A DNA stretch of 64,000 nucleotides. Source: Tamlana sp. I1 (GTDB lineage Bacteria > Bacteroidota > Bacteroidia > Flavobacteriales > Flavobacteriaceae). Numbering within the stretch: the stretch's first letter is position 1; the number at the start of each line of letters is the position of its first letter. The notes under the pieces are model-generated. The model was not told where the DNA came from, did no database searches, and saw nothing but the letters and a program-made list of their open reading frames with translations. Of the stretch, positions 6,385-16,299 are shown piece by piece. The position numbers and the translations under genes were made by a program. Location of the stretch: contig NZ_JACLAF010000010.1 in assembly GCF_015355625.1 (NCBI RefSeq), forward strand, positions 62,001-126,000, read 5' to 3'.

Positions 6385-9297
6385 TTAAACCAATGCTTCT
6401 CTTAAAATAGTAACTGGGTGTTTGGCTTCGCGTTGTGCGCCATCTTTTATTTGATGCCTGCAACTGGTACCATTGGCTGCTATAATTGTGTCTTTTGAAG
6501 CCTTTCTAACTGCAGGAAGTAAAGTTTGTTCGCCTACGTTCATGCTCACTTCGTAATGTTCTTTTTCGAAACCAAAACTTCCAGCCATACCACAACAGCC
6601 GCTTGGAATAATGGTGGCTTTATAATTTTGCGGAAGATTTAATAATTTAAAAGTAGACATTTGATTGCTCAATGCTTTTTGATGGCAGTGCGCATGTATT
6701 TTTACAACTTTTGAATCTGATTTAAATTGTTTTTCTGAAATGTTACCTTTTTCAAGTTCTGAAAGCAGAAAATCTTCAATAATATAGGAATGTTTTGCAA
6801 TTTCTTTTGCTGCTTCAACATCGTCTGCCAACATTAAATATTCATCTTTAAACGTATAAATAGCTGAAGGTTCTATACCTATTAACGGGGTTTCTTCTGA
6901 AATTAAACCTTTAAAAGCTGCCACATTTGTTATGGCACAAGTTTTAGCCTGATCTAAAAAACCTTTAGATATAAAAGCACGACCCGATTCGGTATGTTTA
7001 ACATATTTCACATCATAATTTAAAGCTTGCAATAAGGCAATGGCATCTAAACCTATCGAAGTTTCTAAAAAATTGGTAAACTCATCAACAAATAAATAAA
7101 CGGTTTTAATGTAATTGGTTTTAATCGTTTCCTTTTTAAAGGCTTTAATATGACTGTTTAAACTTTTGGATGACAATAAAGGCATACTGCGGTCTGGCGC
7201 AATTCCAAATGCTTTCTTGATTAAACTGGAAGTGGTTTTATTTTCAAAAAAGAAATTAGTAATGCCTGAAAAGTTAGAAGCTAAAGTATTCACCTTATTA
7301 TTATAGGCAAATAATTTAGTGCGTAAATCGGTACCGTTAACTTTTTGGTATTGGTATAAAAATTCAGCTTTCATAACAGCAATATCTACCGTGCTTGGGC
7401 ACTCATTTAAACAAGCTTTACAACTTAAGCACAAATCAAGCACTTCTTTAAGCTCTTTATGATTAAAAGGGTTCTCGCCTTCTTTGGTATTGGTTAAAAA
7501 TTCACGCAAGGCATTGGCGCGCGCACGGGTAACATCCTTTTCGTTTCGTGTCGCTCTGTAACTTGGACACATGGTCCCTCCCATTTCTGGAGATTTTCTG
7601 CAATCGCCACTGCCGTTACATTTTTCTGCTTGACGCAAAATACCTTCTGAATGGGAAAAATTCATTAAGGTTTTAATTTCAGGTTCCTTTCGGTCTGAAA
7701 CATAACGCAGTTTTTCATCCATTGGAAAGGCATCTACTATTTTACCTTGATTAAATATATTTTCTGGATCGAAAACAGTTTTAATACGTCTTACAATATC
7801 ATAATTTTCCTGACCAATCATTAACGGAATAAACTCGGCTCGAACAATACCATCGCCGTGTTCTCCAGACATGGAACCGCCATATTTTTTAACCAAATGT
7901 GCCACATCGGTGGTTATTTTCCTGAAAAGTTTGACATCTTCACTTACTTTTAAATTTAAAACAGGCCTTAAATGCAATTCGCCTGCGCCGGCATGAGCGT
8001 AATAAATGGCTTTTTGATTGTAACCATCCATAATCGCTGTAAATTCATTGATGTAATTAGCAAAATCTGATAAAGCGACTGCGGTATCTTCAATACATGC
8101 CGCCGATTTTTTATCTCCAATAATATTTCCCAATAACCCCAATCCGGCTTTTCTTAGCTCAATAGCTTTATCGATATCTTCATCAAAAAGCACTACATTA
8201 GCATAACTTAAGCCTTCTTTTTCAAGTGATTTAACCAAAGCTTCTGCCAAAATTTTTACGACTTCAATCGTGTCTGCTTTAAGTTCACACATTAAAATAG
8301 CTTCTGGATCACCAACAATAAATTGTCGGTTTTCCTGCTGTTTTAAATTGTTTTTGGTGCAATCTAAAATGATTTTGTCCATCATTTCGCACATATATAA
8401 ATGGTGCGCCATACATGTTGTAGTGTCTACCAAAGCATCTTCAATACTTTTAAAATGTGCAGCCACCATAATACGTTCTGTTGGTGGTAAAGGGTCTAAT
8501 TTTAAAGTAATTTCAGTAGTAAAAGCTAATGTGCCTTCACTTCCCGATAATAAATTACATAGATTAAAAGGTTTGTTCGATCCTGAAAACACTTCAGAAT
8601 CAATTAATTTATCTAAGGCGTAACCTGTATTTCTTCTATGTATTTCTGGTTTTGGGAAATTATCGTGAATCTGTTTTTTTACAGTATCACTTTGTAACTC
8701 ATTATATATGGTATTATAAATAGTACCTTCTAAAGATTGTAAAGCTAACTTTTCTTTAAATTGGTTCGGAGTTAAATCGCTAAAAACAGCTTCATCGCCA
8801 TTACTTAAAATCGTTTTCAATGCTACAACTTTATCGCGTGTCACTCCGTATTGAATAGACGTTGTTCCCGAGGAGTTATTGCCTACCATACCGCCAATCA
8901 TACAACGGTTAGAGGTTGATGTATCTGGAGAGAAGAATAATTTATAAGGTTTTAAAAATAAATTTAGTTCATCTTTTACAACACCTGGTTGAACTGTTAC
9001 CGTTTTTGCCGTTTCATCTACACTTATAATATTTGCAAAATGCTTCGAAACATCAACAACAATACCTTCTCCAACACATTGTCCCGCTAAAGATGTTCCA
9101 GCGGTTCTAGGAATTAAAGTCGTTGCATTTTCCTTAGCAAACTGAATTAGTAATTTTATGTCTTCTATGGTTTTTGGGTACGCAACCGCCTGTGGAAGTC
9201 TTCGATACACTGATGCATCGGTCGCATAAATAGCTTTTATTAAATCATCATAAAACAGTTCTCCTGATAATTTAGATTTTAAAATCTTTAATTCCAT
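6385..9297 (-). CDS. Fused FAD/Fe-S oxidoreductase (D-lactate dehydrogenase / GlcD-GlcF type)
   Basis: A 970-residue fusion. Residues about 1-470 are a vanillyl-alcohol-oxidase-type flavoprotein: PRTAGTSLAGQCVGEGIVVD is the FAD loop, GMVGNNSSGTTSIQYGVTRD the second FAD block, and MSGEHGDGIVRAEF the C-terminal FAD-oxidase signature. Residues about 540-650 carry two Fe-S motifs, CNGSGDCRKSP...MCPSY and CLSCKACLNECP. The end has CCG-type cofactor motifs HAHCHQKAL and SGCCGMAGSFGFEKEHY. Family members oxidise D-lactate, glycolate or D-2-hydroxyglutarate and pass electrons to a quinone or cytochrome. Which substrate is used here cannot be read. It is a single-gene unit, convergent with the LpxH-like gene. 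Confidence 0.9.
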   Translation of the reverse strand: MELKILKSKLSGELFYDDLIKAIYATDASVYRRLPQAVAYPKTIEDIKLLIQFAKENATTLIPRTAGTSLAGQCVGEGIVVDVSKHFANIISVDETAKTVTVQPGVVKDELNLFLKPYKLFFSPDTSTSNRCMIGGMVGNNSSGTTSIQYGVTRDKVVALKTILSNGDEAVFSDLTPNQFKEKLALQSLEGTIYNTIYNELQSDTVKKQIHDNFPKPEIHRRNTGYALDKLIDSEVFSGSNKPFNLCNLLSGSEGTLAFTTEITLKLDPLPPTERIMVAAHFKSIEDALVDTTTCMAHHLYMCEMMDKIILDCTKNNLKQQENRQFIVGDPEAILMCELKADTIEVVKILAEALVKSLEKEGLSYANVVLFDEDIDKAIELRKAGLGLLGNIIGDKKSAACIEDTAVALSDFANYINEFTAIMDGYNQKAIYYAHAGAGELHLRPVLNLKVSEDVKLFRKITTDVAHLVKKYGGSMSGEHGDGIVRAEFIPLMIGQENYDIVRRIKTVFDPENIFNQGKIVDAFPMDEKLRYVSDRKEPEIKTLMNFSHSEGILRQAEKCNGSGDCRKSPEMGGTMCPSYRATRNEKDVTRARANALREFLTNTKEGENPFNHKELKEVLDLCLSCKACLNECPSTVDIAVMKAEFLYQYQKVNGTDLRTKLFAYNNKVNTLASNFSGITNFFFENKTTSSLIKKAFGIAPDRSMPLLSSKSLNSHIKAFKKETIKTNYIKTVYLFVDEFTNFLETSIGLDAIALLQALNYDVKYVKHTESGRAFISKGFLDQAKTCAITNVAAFKGLISEETPLIGIEPSAIYTFKDEYLMLADDVEAAKEIAKHSYIIEDFLLSELEKGNISEKQFKSDSKVVKIHAHCHQKALSNQMSTFKLLNLPQNYKATIIPSGCCGMAGSFGFEKEHYEVSMNVGEQTLLPAVRKASKDTIIAANGTSCRHQIKDGAQREAKHPVTILREALV

Positions 9298-9576
9298 TTG
9301 TTTATAAAATTTGATATACCGCTAATTCATTCAATATTCCCGCTGCTGAAAACTTATCCTAACGGACGAGGAATATACTATATATATTCATATTTTAAAC
9401 GAACTTATTAAATATTTCAAAACACTAAAATTTGAATTTCTCCACGATTTTATAATATTAACTGATAACCAACATCATACAAATTTGTAAGATTACCCAG
9501 AAATAAACACGTAAGCCGTTTAAGGCAAAAATTTGCGTTCTGTCTAAAATACTCTATACCGTTTTAAAAATATCCC

Positions 9577-9584
9577 TATATTTG
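9577..9584 (+). promoter_or_regulatory. Bacteroidetes -7 element for the small beta-barrel gene
   Basis: TATATTTG is an exact TAnnTTTG match, 24 bases before the ATG at 9609. No clear TTTG box is present 19-21 bases upstream. The rest of the 311-base gap (9298-9608) shows no gene, hairpin or repeat that I can support. Confidence 0.6.
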
Positions 9585-9608
9585 TTTTAAACTTATACAC
9601 TATAAATT

Positions 9609-10043
9609 ATGAAAAAAATAACTTTATTATTTGCTTTAGCTCTATTATTTGCAGCTCAAAATGTAACTAGCCAAGCTAGAAAAGAATTAAACTTTGGACT
9701 TGTAGGTCTTAATTATGAAATCCCTGTTAGTAAAAACATTACTATTGCTCCTGGTGTTGGAACTAGTTTAGATTTTGATTGGGTAAACTTAGGCGTTAAA
9801 GCTAATTATTATTTCGATAATTTATTCGGTATTACTGCTGAAGCATGGGATGTTTACGGTGGTGCTAACGCAGGTTACTCTATTTGGACGGGTGACGGTG
9901 ATGCTCATAGTAGTGATATTGATTTTGGATTACAAGTTGGTGGCCGTTGGTTCTGGAATGATAAATGGGGTGTGTACATAGAACTTGCTGGCGGAAACGT
10001 TGCTGGTTTATCTCCAGGAATTGGGGTTACAATGAAGCTATAA
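9609..10043 (+). CDS. Small secreted beta-barrel-like protein (144 aa)
   Basis: Residues 1-21 are a signal peptide (KKITLLFALALLFAAQNVTS, cut before Q). The mature part is made of alternating polar and hydrophobic strands rich in Gly and aromatics: NFGLVGLNYEIPV, ITIAPGVGTSLDF, WVNLGVKANYYF, FGLQVGGRWFW, WGVYIELAGGN, ending LSPGIGVTMKL with a hydrophobic last strand. That is the look of a small outer-membrane eight-strand barrel in Bacteroidetes. A transport or adhesion role is not visible. It has its own promoter element and terminator, so it is transcribed alone. The strong, compact signals suggest a well-expressed gene. Confidence 0.75.
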   Translation: MKKITLLFALALLFAAQNVTSQARKELNFGLVGLNYEIPVSKNITIAPGVGTSLDFDWVNLGVKANYYFDNLFGITAEAWDVYGGANAGYSIWTGDGDAHSSDIDFGLQVGGRWFWNDKWGVYIELAGGNVAGLSPGIGVTMKL

Positions 10044-10065
10044 AACATTTATATTTTTATATACA

Positions 10066-10096
10066 ATGCCTTGAGATTTTCTCAGGGCATTTTTTT
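10066..10096 (+). terminator. Rho-independent terminator after the beta-barrel gene
   Basis: ATGCCTTGAGA pairs with TCTCAGGGCAT (one T:G pair) across a tiny loop and is followed by a run of seven T. It starts 22 bases after the stop codon. Confidence 0.88.
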
Positions 10097-10204
10097 GCTA
10101 TATGAATTACTGATATTTATTTAAAACATCATACAAGCTAAATGATATCTGATTTTTTATTATATTTAATTGAAATTCAATCCATAAACTTAAAATCAAA
10201 AAAC

Positions 10205-11173
10205 ATGAGTACAAACAAATTCTTGATTCTTTTTTTAACCTTAATTACCTTAACTAGCTGTAAGGATAATAAAAAGGAGAATACAAATTCCGAACAATCA
10301 AATGAACCAACAGCAACAAAAACTGAAGCCGCAAGCTCGCAAGACATTGCTGGAAACTACGCAACTGCAGAATATAGCAAACGAAATGAAGGTTATGATT
10401 GGATTGGAGTAAATGTGAGCCAATTAAATGAAAACGAAATTAATATTCGTGTTCGTTCTAGAGCCGACAAAAAAAAGCCTACCTGTACATTCGACACTAA
10501 AGCACACAAAAAAAGTAATAATACCTATTATACTGCTGTAGATGGAAAAACTGTACTTTTTACATTTAACGCAGGTAAATTAACTATCGCAACTGAAAAT
10601 GCTTCAGACGATTCAGCACTTTATTTTTATTGCTCTGGAGGTGCAACATTTGCTGGTGAATACAGTAAAATTGATGGCGCATTAGATGCTTCACAAGTCG
10701 ATAAAACTGCTTTCACCAAAATACTAAATCTCCAAGATATTGGATTTAATGTAAAATCGGTTGAAAAAGGTGGCCAAACAGAATTAACAGTTCTAGCTTT
10801 TGGTTTAGATGAAAACCACGGTAACCCACAAAAAGCAACATTTAAAGGTCATGTTGTTGATGCTGAAGTTGAAGATTTAGATTCTGATGGTTCTCCAGAA
10901 CTTGTGGTTTACACTAAATCTAATGATGGTTATGGAAGTGTATTAGGTTTTTCTACCCTAAAGAAAAAATCTATGGTTCCTATTTATTTCCCTCCTACTA
11001 GCGAAAATTCTAAAATAAATGAAGGCTATAAAGGTCAAGATGAATTTTCTTTAATTGAAACAACATTAGGGCAACGTTTTCCTACCGCAAACGGTACGAG
11101 ACAAGTTAGCTATAAACTTAAAAACGGAGAAGCTTCAAAAGTATTTGAAGTATCTAATGTTTCTGATTATTAA
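10205..11173 (+). CDS. Lipoprotein of unknown function (322 aa)
   Basis: The chosen ATG at 10205 gives MSTNKFLILFLTLITLTSC, a lipoprotein signal with lipobox LTSC at residues 16-19. An upstream in-frame ATG at 10142 would bury this signal behind 21 residues and is rejected. After the cysteine comes a Lys/Asn/Glu/Ser-rich linker (KDNKKENTNSEQSN), then a globular part with ANYATAE-type beta strands and a DLDSDGSPELVVY segment (about residues 230-242) that resembles a calcium-binding FG-GAP/EF-type turn. I do not recognise the family. It is likely anchored in the outer membrane. A strong terminator follows directly. Confidence 0.8.
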   Translation: MSTNKFLILFLTLITLTSCKDNKKENTNSEQSNEPTATKTEAASSQDIAGNYATAEYSKRNEGYDWIGVNVSQLNENEINIRVRSRADKKKPTCTFDTKAHKKSNNTYYTAVDGKTVLFTFNAGKLTIATENASDDSALYFYCSGGATFAGEYSKIDGALDASQVDKTAFTKILNLQDIGFNVKSVEKGGQTELTVLAFGLDENHGNPQKATFKGHVVDAEVEDLDSDGSPELVVYTKSNDGYGSVLGFSTLKKKSMVPIYFPPTSENSKINEGYKGQDEFSLIETTLGQRFPTANGTRQVSYKLKNGEASKVFEVSNVSDY

Positions 11174-11194
11174 TATCATCTAATAACTAAGCAT

Positions 11195-11226
11195 AAAAAA
11201 AGCGTCAAAATTTGACGCTTTTTTTT
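11195..11226. terminator. Bidirectional rho-independent terminator
   Basis: AAAAAAAGCGTCAAA pairs perfectly with TTTGACGCTTTTTTT. The A-run on one side and T-run on the other let it work in both directions, fitting its place between the convergent lipoprotein gene and bshA. Confidence 0.93.
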
Positions 11227-11259
11227 ATATAAATTCTTCTAGAAAAATAGTTATTGTAG

Positions 11260-12393
11260 TCATAAACTTTTGGCTAATGTCTCCTCATAAATAGCTTCAT
11301 ATTTGGGTACAATAGCTTGCAAACCAAATTTCATTGCTTCTTTTCTTGCGTTTAGTTTAAATATATTTAATCGATCTTCATCACTCAAGATGTATAAGGC
11401 ATTTTTGCTCATATCTTCAACATCGCCAACATTACTTAAAAATCCAGATTTACCATGAATGTTAACTTCTGGTATACCACCTGTATTACTCGAAATTACA
11501 GGAACACCAGAGGCCATAGCTTCTAGAGCAGCTAATCCAAAACTTTCTGTTTGTGAAGGCAATAGAAATAAATCGCTAAAACATAAAATTTTATCAATTT
11601 CATTACTTTTTCCGAAGAAAATCACCTTGTCTGAAATACCTAATTCCTGGCAACGTAGCTCTACAGCTTCTTTATCAGGGCCTTCACCAATAAACATCAG
11701 TTTAGCTGGAATTTCCTTTTGAATATTATAGAAAATACTAATCACATCCTGCACACGTTTTACTGGTCGCAAATTACTAATGTGTGTGATTATTTTTTCA
11801 TCATCCTTTGCCATCATTCCACGCTGACAATCAGCTAATTTATGGGCATTATGTTTAACTAAATCTATAAAGTTAGGCACTACATTGATTTCATTTTTAA
11901 TATCAAATAAACGTAAAGTGTCTTCTTTTAAACTCTCTGAAACTGCGGTAACCGCATCTGATTTATTAATACTAAAGGTGACTGCTGGTTTATAAAACGG
12001 GTGGCTACCAACTAAAGTAATGTCGGTACCATGTAGTGTAGTTACAATTGGTACGTAAATACCATCTTCTTGCAACATTTTTTGCGCCATATAAGCTGCA
12101 TAAGCATGAGGAATAGCATAATGTACATGTAAGATCTCTATTTTATGCAATTTAACCATATCAACCAATTTGCTTGACAAAGCAAGCTCGTATGGTTGGT
12201 AATGAAATAACGGATATTCTGGAACGGTTACTTCGTGATAATGCACATTATTACTTAGTAACTCTAAACGCACAGGCTGATTATAGGTAATAAAATGTAT
12301 TTCATGACCTCGTTTAGAAAGTTCTAAACCTAATTCTGTAGCCACTACGCCACTACCTCCAAAAGTTGGATAACAAACAATCCCTATTTTCAT
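11260..12393 (-). CDS. bshA: N-acetyl-alpha-D-glucosaminyl L-malate synthase
   Basis: A 377-residue GT4-family glycosyltransferase that joins GlcNAc from UDP-GlcNAc to L-malate, the first step of bacillithiol synthesis. The N-terminal KIGIVCYPTFGGSGVVATEL is the BshA acceptor-side glycine loop, HVHYAIPHAYAA and TTLHGTDITLVG follow, and the nucleotide-sugar site shows the EX7E pattern in PSQTESFGLAALEAMASGVP with NTGGIPEV. Length is right for BshA. Other bacillithiol genes (bshB, bshC) are not in the window. It follows the GH3/beta-lactamase fusion gene after 148 bases, an order I recall from other Flavobacteriaceae. Confidence 0.93.
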   Translation of the reverse strand: MKIGIVCYPTFGGSGVVATELGLELSKRGHEIHFITYNQPVRLELLSNNVHYHEVTVPEYPLFHYQPYELALSSKLVDMVKLHKIEILHVHYAIPHAYAAYMAQKMLQEDGIYVPIVTTLHGTDITLVGSHPFYKPAVTFSINKSDAVTAVSESLKEDTLRLFDIKNEINVVPNFIDLVKHNAHKLADCQRGMMAKDDEKIITHISNLRPVKRVQDVISIFYNIQKEIPAKLMFIGEGPDKEAVELRCQELGISDKVIFFGKSNEIDKILCFSDLFLLPSQTESFGLAALEAMASGVPVISSNTGGIPEVNIHGKSGFLSNVGDVEDMSKNALYILSDEDRLNIFKLNARKEAMKFGLQAIVPKYEAIYEETLAKSL

Positions 12394-12397
12394 TTAA

Positions 12398-12425
12398 TAA
12401 GTTTTAAGTGTCTAAAGTTAAAAGT
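12398..12425. repeat. Phased heptamer array upstream of bshA
   Basis: Four 7-base units in phase, TAAGTTT, TAAGTGT, CTAAAGT and TAAAAGT, lie directly upstream of the bshA start codon. They would therefore be in its leader or promoter region. The units are more diverged than in the other arrays. Confidence 0.5.
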
Positions 12426-12541
12426 ACTTAATGTTTTACTGAAAACTTTAAATACTTAGAAATGGATATAAAATAAAAAAAACTTGTTATATCAAGTTCT
12501 GTTTTACAAATAATAAATTAATCTCGGCTCTATTATAGGTT

Positions 12542-15460
12542 TTAATCTTCTATGGCTTCGTATATCAAACTCTGAATATTGGTTCTAATATCTGCTCGCA
12601 ATAATAAGTTTATGGCCGCACTTGGATACGTTCGGTTTGCTAAAAACACATAAACAATTTCCTTATCCGGGTCTGCCCATGTGTAAGTTCCTGTAAAACC
12701 AGAGTGTCCAAAACTACTCATAGACACACATCCACAGGTTGGACCACCGCCTCCCGGCTCTGGTTTATCGAATCCTATAGCCCTTCGGTTACCTTTATCA
12801 AGGAAATAGCGTGTATTAAACTTATCAATAGTTTCTGCTTTAAAATACCTTTTCCCGCCATAAAATCCTTTTTGCAAATACATTTGCATAATTTTCGCCA
12901 CATCATTGGCATTGCTAAAAACTCCAGCATGTCCGCCTACCCCATTTTGCATAGCTGCTCCCATATCATGAACATAACCATGAACCGTTTGGTATCTATA
13001 ATAATCATCAACCTCGGTAGGTACAATTTTCTTACTGCTTATACTGTGATAAGGATTATACATGGTATGGTTTGCTCCTAAAGGGTCGTAAAAATGTGAT
13101 TTTGTTAACTGGTCTAGTGTTCTGTCGTAATGTTGCTCAATAAATTTCTTTAAAATGTAATATGGAAAATCACTGTAACGGTATCTTAGCCGACTTAACA
13201 GTTCTGAGTTTTTAATGATTTCAGGAATAGAATCCTGATAATCAGCACGCATATAAAGGTTTTTTGCAACTTCAACCGTGAAATTGTCTACTTTTTCTTT
13301 TCTATAATAGGTAGCACTAGGATGTTTCGTTGCAGGATCTAAGGTGTGATAATAAAAAGGCTCCCATGGCTTTAAACGCGCATAATGAGACAGCATGGTT
13401 TTAATGGTAACATCTTCTTTATTGGAACCTATATATTCTGGTAATAATTCCGAAAGTTTAGAATCTAAACTTATTAAACCTTGTTCTTCAAGCTCCATAA
13501 CTAAGGGTAATGTGGCTAAAATTTTAGTTAACGAAGCCACATCATAAATATCATCAAAAGCTACTTTTTCTTTGCCTTCATAAGTGTGCTTTCCAAAGTT
13601 TTTAGAATAAATAACTTTTCCTTTTCTTGCAACAAGCATTTGAATTCCAGGTGTCATTTTTTTAGCAACAGCATAATTGGCAATAGAATCAATTTTCATT
13701 AATTTTTTAGAATTTACGCCAACACGTTCTGGAATGGTATATCCCAATCTTTTAATATTTGGTGTTAGAATACCTGTATTCATTGGAAAATAATAACCAA
13801 CTGTAACAGGTAACATTCCCTTTGAAGCCAAGGCTCCAAAAATTATTTGAGCCGACTTTTGCTGAGCAATTTCACTATTTTGATAGCTTACAACAATGCC
13901 TTCTATATTTAATATACTTTTTAAATCTGCTAGCGCATAAGGTTTTACAAAAACATCTAATATAACAGTATGATTTTTAGCGATTTCTTCAATCCAAATC
14001 AATTCCGCTTCACTAAACTCGTAAGCTTTCCATGGGTTTTTATTTGAACGGTGAAAACCGATTACCACCGTATTATAAGCCTGTAATTTTCCTTCAAGTT
14101 CCCCTAATGTGGACCCTGAAATGGCGTGTACTTTAGTGTATTTTTTAAGTTCATTAAAAAAGGCTGAACCAGAATCGTCTCCCATAGCTACATAAGCGAT
14201 AGACTTGGTTTCTAATTCTTTAAGAGGTAGTAAATCATTATCATTTTTAACAATGGTAATTGCATTTTCAAGGAGTTCTTCATAAAGAATATCATCCTCT
14301 AGGCGGTTTAAATCCTTAGAAAGATTCGTTAAAGAAATAGGTTTGTAATGATTTAAGCCTACTTTATATTTTGCTTGAAGAATTTTTTTAACCGAATGTT
14401 CCAAACGTGCTTCAGTTATCTTTCCTTTTTTATAAGCATTCATCAATTTAGAAACACCAATACCAACGTTTTCAGACATGAGCATCACATCATTTCCGGC
14501 TAAAAATGCTGCCAAATCGATATCGCCAGTTTCACTGAAATCGGCAGCTCCTTTCATGGTTAAAGCATCGGTAAAAATAAGCCCTTTAAATCCTAATTTA
14601 TTCTTTAAAATATCAGTTACAATATGTTTTGAAAGTGACGAGGGCAATCCTGCTTCGGGCTCTAGACTTGGCACATTTAAATGCGCCACCATCACGCTAG
14701 AAAGATTTTCTTTAATTAATTTTTTATAAGGATATAATTCAACAGAATCAATGCGTTTTTCATCAAAATTAATGGTTGGTAAGGTTTTATGTGAATCTTG
14801 AGAAGTATCACCATGACCAGGAAAATGTTTCGCATTCGCCAAAACCCCTGCGCCTTGCATCCCTTTCATAAAAGCTTCGGCTTTTTCGGTTACGTTATCC
14901 CGATCTTCACCGAAAGAACGGTTCCCAATAATCGGGTTTTTAGGGTTCGTATTGATATCTACAACTGGAGCAAAATTAAAATGCACCCCTAAACGTTTAC
15001 AATGTTCACCAATATGTTTTCCTGCGCGTTCTACTAATTTATTATCTTTAATGGCACCTAAAGTCATATTCCAAGGAAAGGCATAAGTAGAATCTAAACG
15101 CATGCTTAACCCCCATTCTGCATCCATTCCAATAAGCATTGGCACCTTAGCTAAAGCTTGTAATTCATTATCTAATTTAGCTTGTCTATAAGGCCCTCCT
15201 AGGGAATATATAATACCACCAATATGATGTTTTTTAATATCGTTAATTACTTTTTTCTTTGAAGCTTCACTTTGATTGGACATGACTTGAACCATATATA
15301 ATTGACCAACTTTTTCGGCCAAAGACATGGAATTATAAATACTATCTACCCATTTTTTTTGAGCATTTACGTCTTTTGCTAATAGTGGATTGGGGGTGTT
15401 TTGACCAAAACTAAAAAGAGTTGCAATACAAAAGAAACTTAATAAAAAAATATGACGCAT
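12542..15460 (-). CDS. GH3 beta-N-acetylhexosaminidase fused to a class C beta-lactamase-like serine hydrolase
   Basis: A 972-residue exported protein (signal peptide RHIFLLSFFCIATLFSFG, residues 2-19). Residues about 30-380 are a NagZ-type GH3 domain with the signature AKHFPGHGDTSQDSHKTLP and the catalytic-Asp region FTDALTMKGAADF. A GH3 C-terminal-like domain follows (about 400-570). Residues about 590-965 form a serine-hydrolase/penicillin-binding fold: SLTK (SxxK) in YDVASLTKILA, YSD in YRYSDFPYYI, and HSGFTGT near the end. The expected job is removal of GlcNAc from muropeptides in the periplasm plus a peptide-cleaving or esterase activity. This fusion is known in Bacteroidetes; its exact substrate is not. 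Confidence 0.92.
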   Translation of the reverse strand: MRHIFLLSFFCIATLFSFGQNTPNPLLAKDVNAQKKWVDSIYNSMSLAEKVGQLYMVQVMSNQSEASKKKVINDIKKHHIGGIIYSLGGPYRQAKLDNELQALAKVPMLIGMDAEWGLSMRLDSTYAFPWNMTLGAIKDNKLVERAGKHIGEHCKRLGVHFNFAPVVDINTNPKNPIIGNRSFGEDRDNVTEKAEAFMKGMQGAGVLANAKHFPGHGDTSQDSHKTLPTINFDEKRIDSVELYPYKKLIKENLSSVMVAHLNVPSLEPEAGLPSSLSKHIVTDILKNKLGFKGLIFTDALTMKGAADFSETGDIDLAAFLAGNDVMLMSENVGIGVSKLMNAYKKGKITEARLEHSVKKILQAKYKVGLNHYKPISLTNLSKDLNRLEDDILYEELLENAITIVKNDNDLLPLKELETKSIAYVAMGDDSGSAFFNELKKYTKVHAISGSTLGELEGKLQAYNTVVIGFHRSNKNPWKAYEFSEAELIWIEEIAKNHTVILDVFVKPYALADLKSILNIEGIVVSYQNSEIAQQKSAQIIFGALASKGMLPVTVGYYFPMNTGILTPNIKRLGYTIPERVGVNSKKLMKIDSIANYAVAKKMTPGIQMLVARKGKVIYSKNFGKHTYEGKEKVAFDDIYDVASLTKILATLPLVMELEEQGLISLDSKLSELLPEYIGSNKEDVTIKTMLSHYARLKPWEPFYYHTLDPATKHPSATYYRKEKVDNFTVEVAKNLYMRADYQDSIPEIIKNSELLSRLRYRYSDFPYYILKKFIEQHYDRTLDQLTKSHFYDPLGANHTMYNPYHSISSKKIVPTEVDDYYRYQTVHGYVHDMGAAMQNGVGGHAGVFSNANDVAKIMQMYLQKGFYGGKRYFKAETIDKFNTRYFLDKGNRRAIGFDKPEPGGGGPTCGCVSMSSFGHSGFTGTYTWADPDKEIVYVFLANRTYPSAAINLLLRADIRTNIQSLIYEAIED

Positions 15461-15765
15461 AAAACGGAGTAATTAATAAGGGATTAGTCGTAATTCGTGT
15501 ACATTAATAACCATGCCAAAATACCACTTTTAAAAAGAAGATAAAAAAACTTTATGATAGAATTATAAAGAAGGTTGTGAACATAACTTTGGTTTTTTAC
15601 CCGTTTACATTCACAAATTTTGAAAATCTTCTATTATAGAGAGACGCTTAATTAATCACCATCATTATCTGTTGGTAAAACTGTAACAGACAAAACACTT
15701 GCGGCATCTACTGACAAATATTTAACCAAATAACAGGAATATAAAACAGCTTTAATGGAAGACAC
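15461..15765. other. Intergenic gap (305 bp)
   Basis: Lies between the start of the GH3 fusion gene and the end of the next minus-strand gene. No repeat, hairpin with T-run or exact promoter motif was found. Directly after the TAA of the 15766-16251 gene, the same frame continues from a GTG for 36 codons (to 15655) and ends PTDNDGD; this is noted as a possible short frame or readthrough extension, not as a gene. Confidence 0.5.
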
Positions 15766-16251
15766 TTATTTAATAAAACGACTGTGCCAGCTATCGCTTG
15801 CAGGAACCTCCCAACTTTCATTAAATTCGGCAACGGTAGTCACTAAATTATTGAAAACAATGGTGTTTTTTGAAACGGCTTTATCTTTTGCCATTTTTCT
15901 GAAATCGGTAAGGGATTTATAAGCCACATACTCGCCTTGTTTGTAAGATACATTCATTTTATCCATTAAATCGACGTTGTAATCTTTTTCTAGTTGCTGA
16001 ATGAAATTCACTGAACTATCGATTGAACATCCTGTGGCTTTATTAGCTGTTTGATCTAAACCAATCACTATAAAGCGCTTATATTTAATGGTGTAACCTG
16101 CTTGTAGATCACTACCGTGAGCTGCCCAGTTTTCTATAAAAACATTTAATTTAGACTGAATTTCTTCAATTTCTTCTTCGGAAAATGAACGATTAGCTTG
16201 ATAAATCCAAACTCTTGACTCTTCTGGTAATGTATTAAAATCTACTAGCAT
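15766..16251 (-). CDS. Conserved hypothetical protein (161 aa)
   Basis: The protein begins MLVDFNTLPEESRVWIYQ and has a central YKRFIVIGLDQTANKATGC segment and a C-terminal ASDSWHSRFIK. It is soluble with no signal peptide or membrane segment. No P-loop is present, so the label 'ABC transporter ATPase' sometimes given to such proteins would not be supported by this sequence. The conserved aromatic and Asp/Gln pattern suggests a real enzyme-like or binding fold that I cannot name. It lies 48 bases after the CCG-type Fe-S protein gene on the same strand, so it is probably the last gene of the same operon. Confidence 0.75.
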   Translation of the reverse strand: MLVDFNTLPEESRVWIYQANRSFSEEEIEEIQSKLNVFIENWAAHGSDLQAGYTIKYKRFIVIGLDQTANKATGCSIDSSVNFIQQLEKDYNVDLMDKMNVSYKQGEYVAYKSLTDFRKMAKDKAVSKNTIVFNNLVTTVAEFNESWEVPASDSWHSRFIK

Positions 16252-16299
16252 TTTTTTTGAATTAAAATTTATTTGATGCAGATATCCGTATAAAAATGA

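Noticed and set aside
10142-10204. Longer N-terminus for the lipoprotein at 10205
   Set aside because: It would bury a perfect lipoprotein signal (LTSC) 21 residues inside the protein.
12704-13081. 125-codon plus-strand frame inside the GH3 fusion gene
   Set aside because: It is antisense to a domain with clear motifs (HSGFTGT, YSD) and has a composition typical of a shadow frame.
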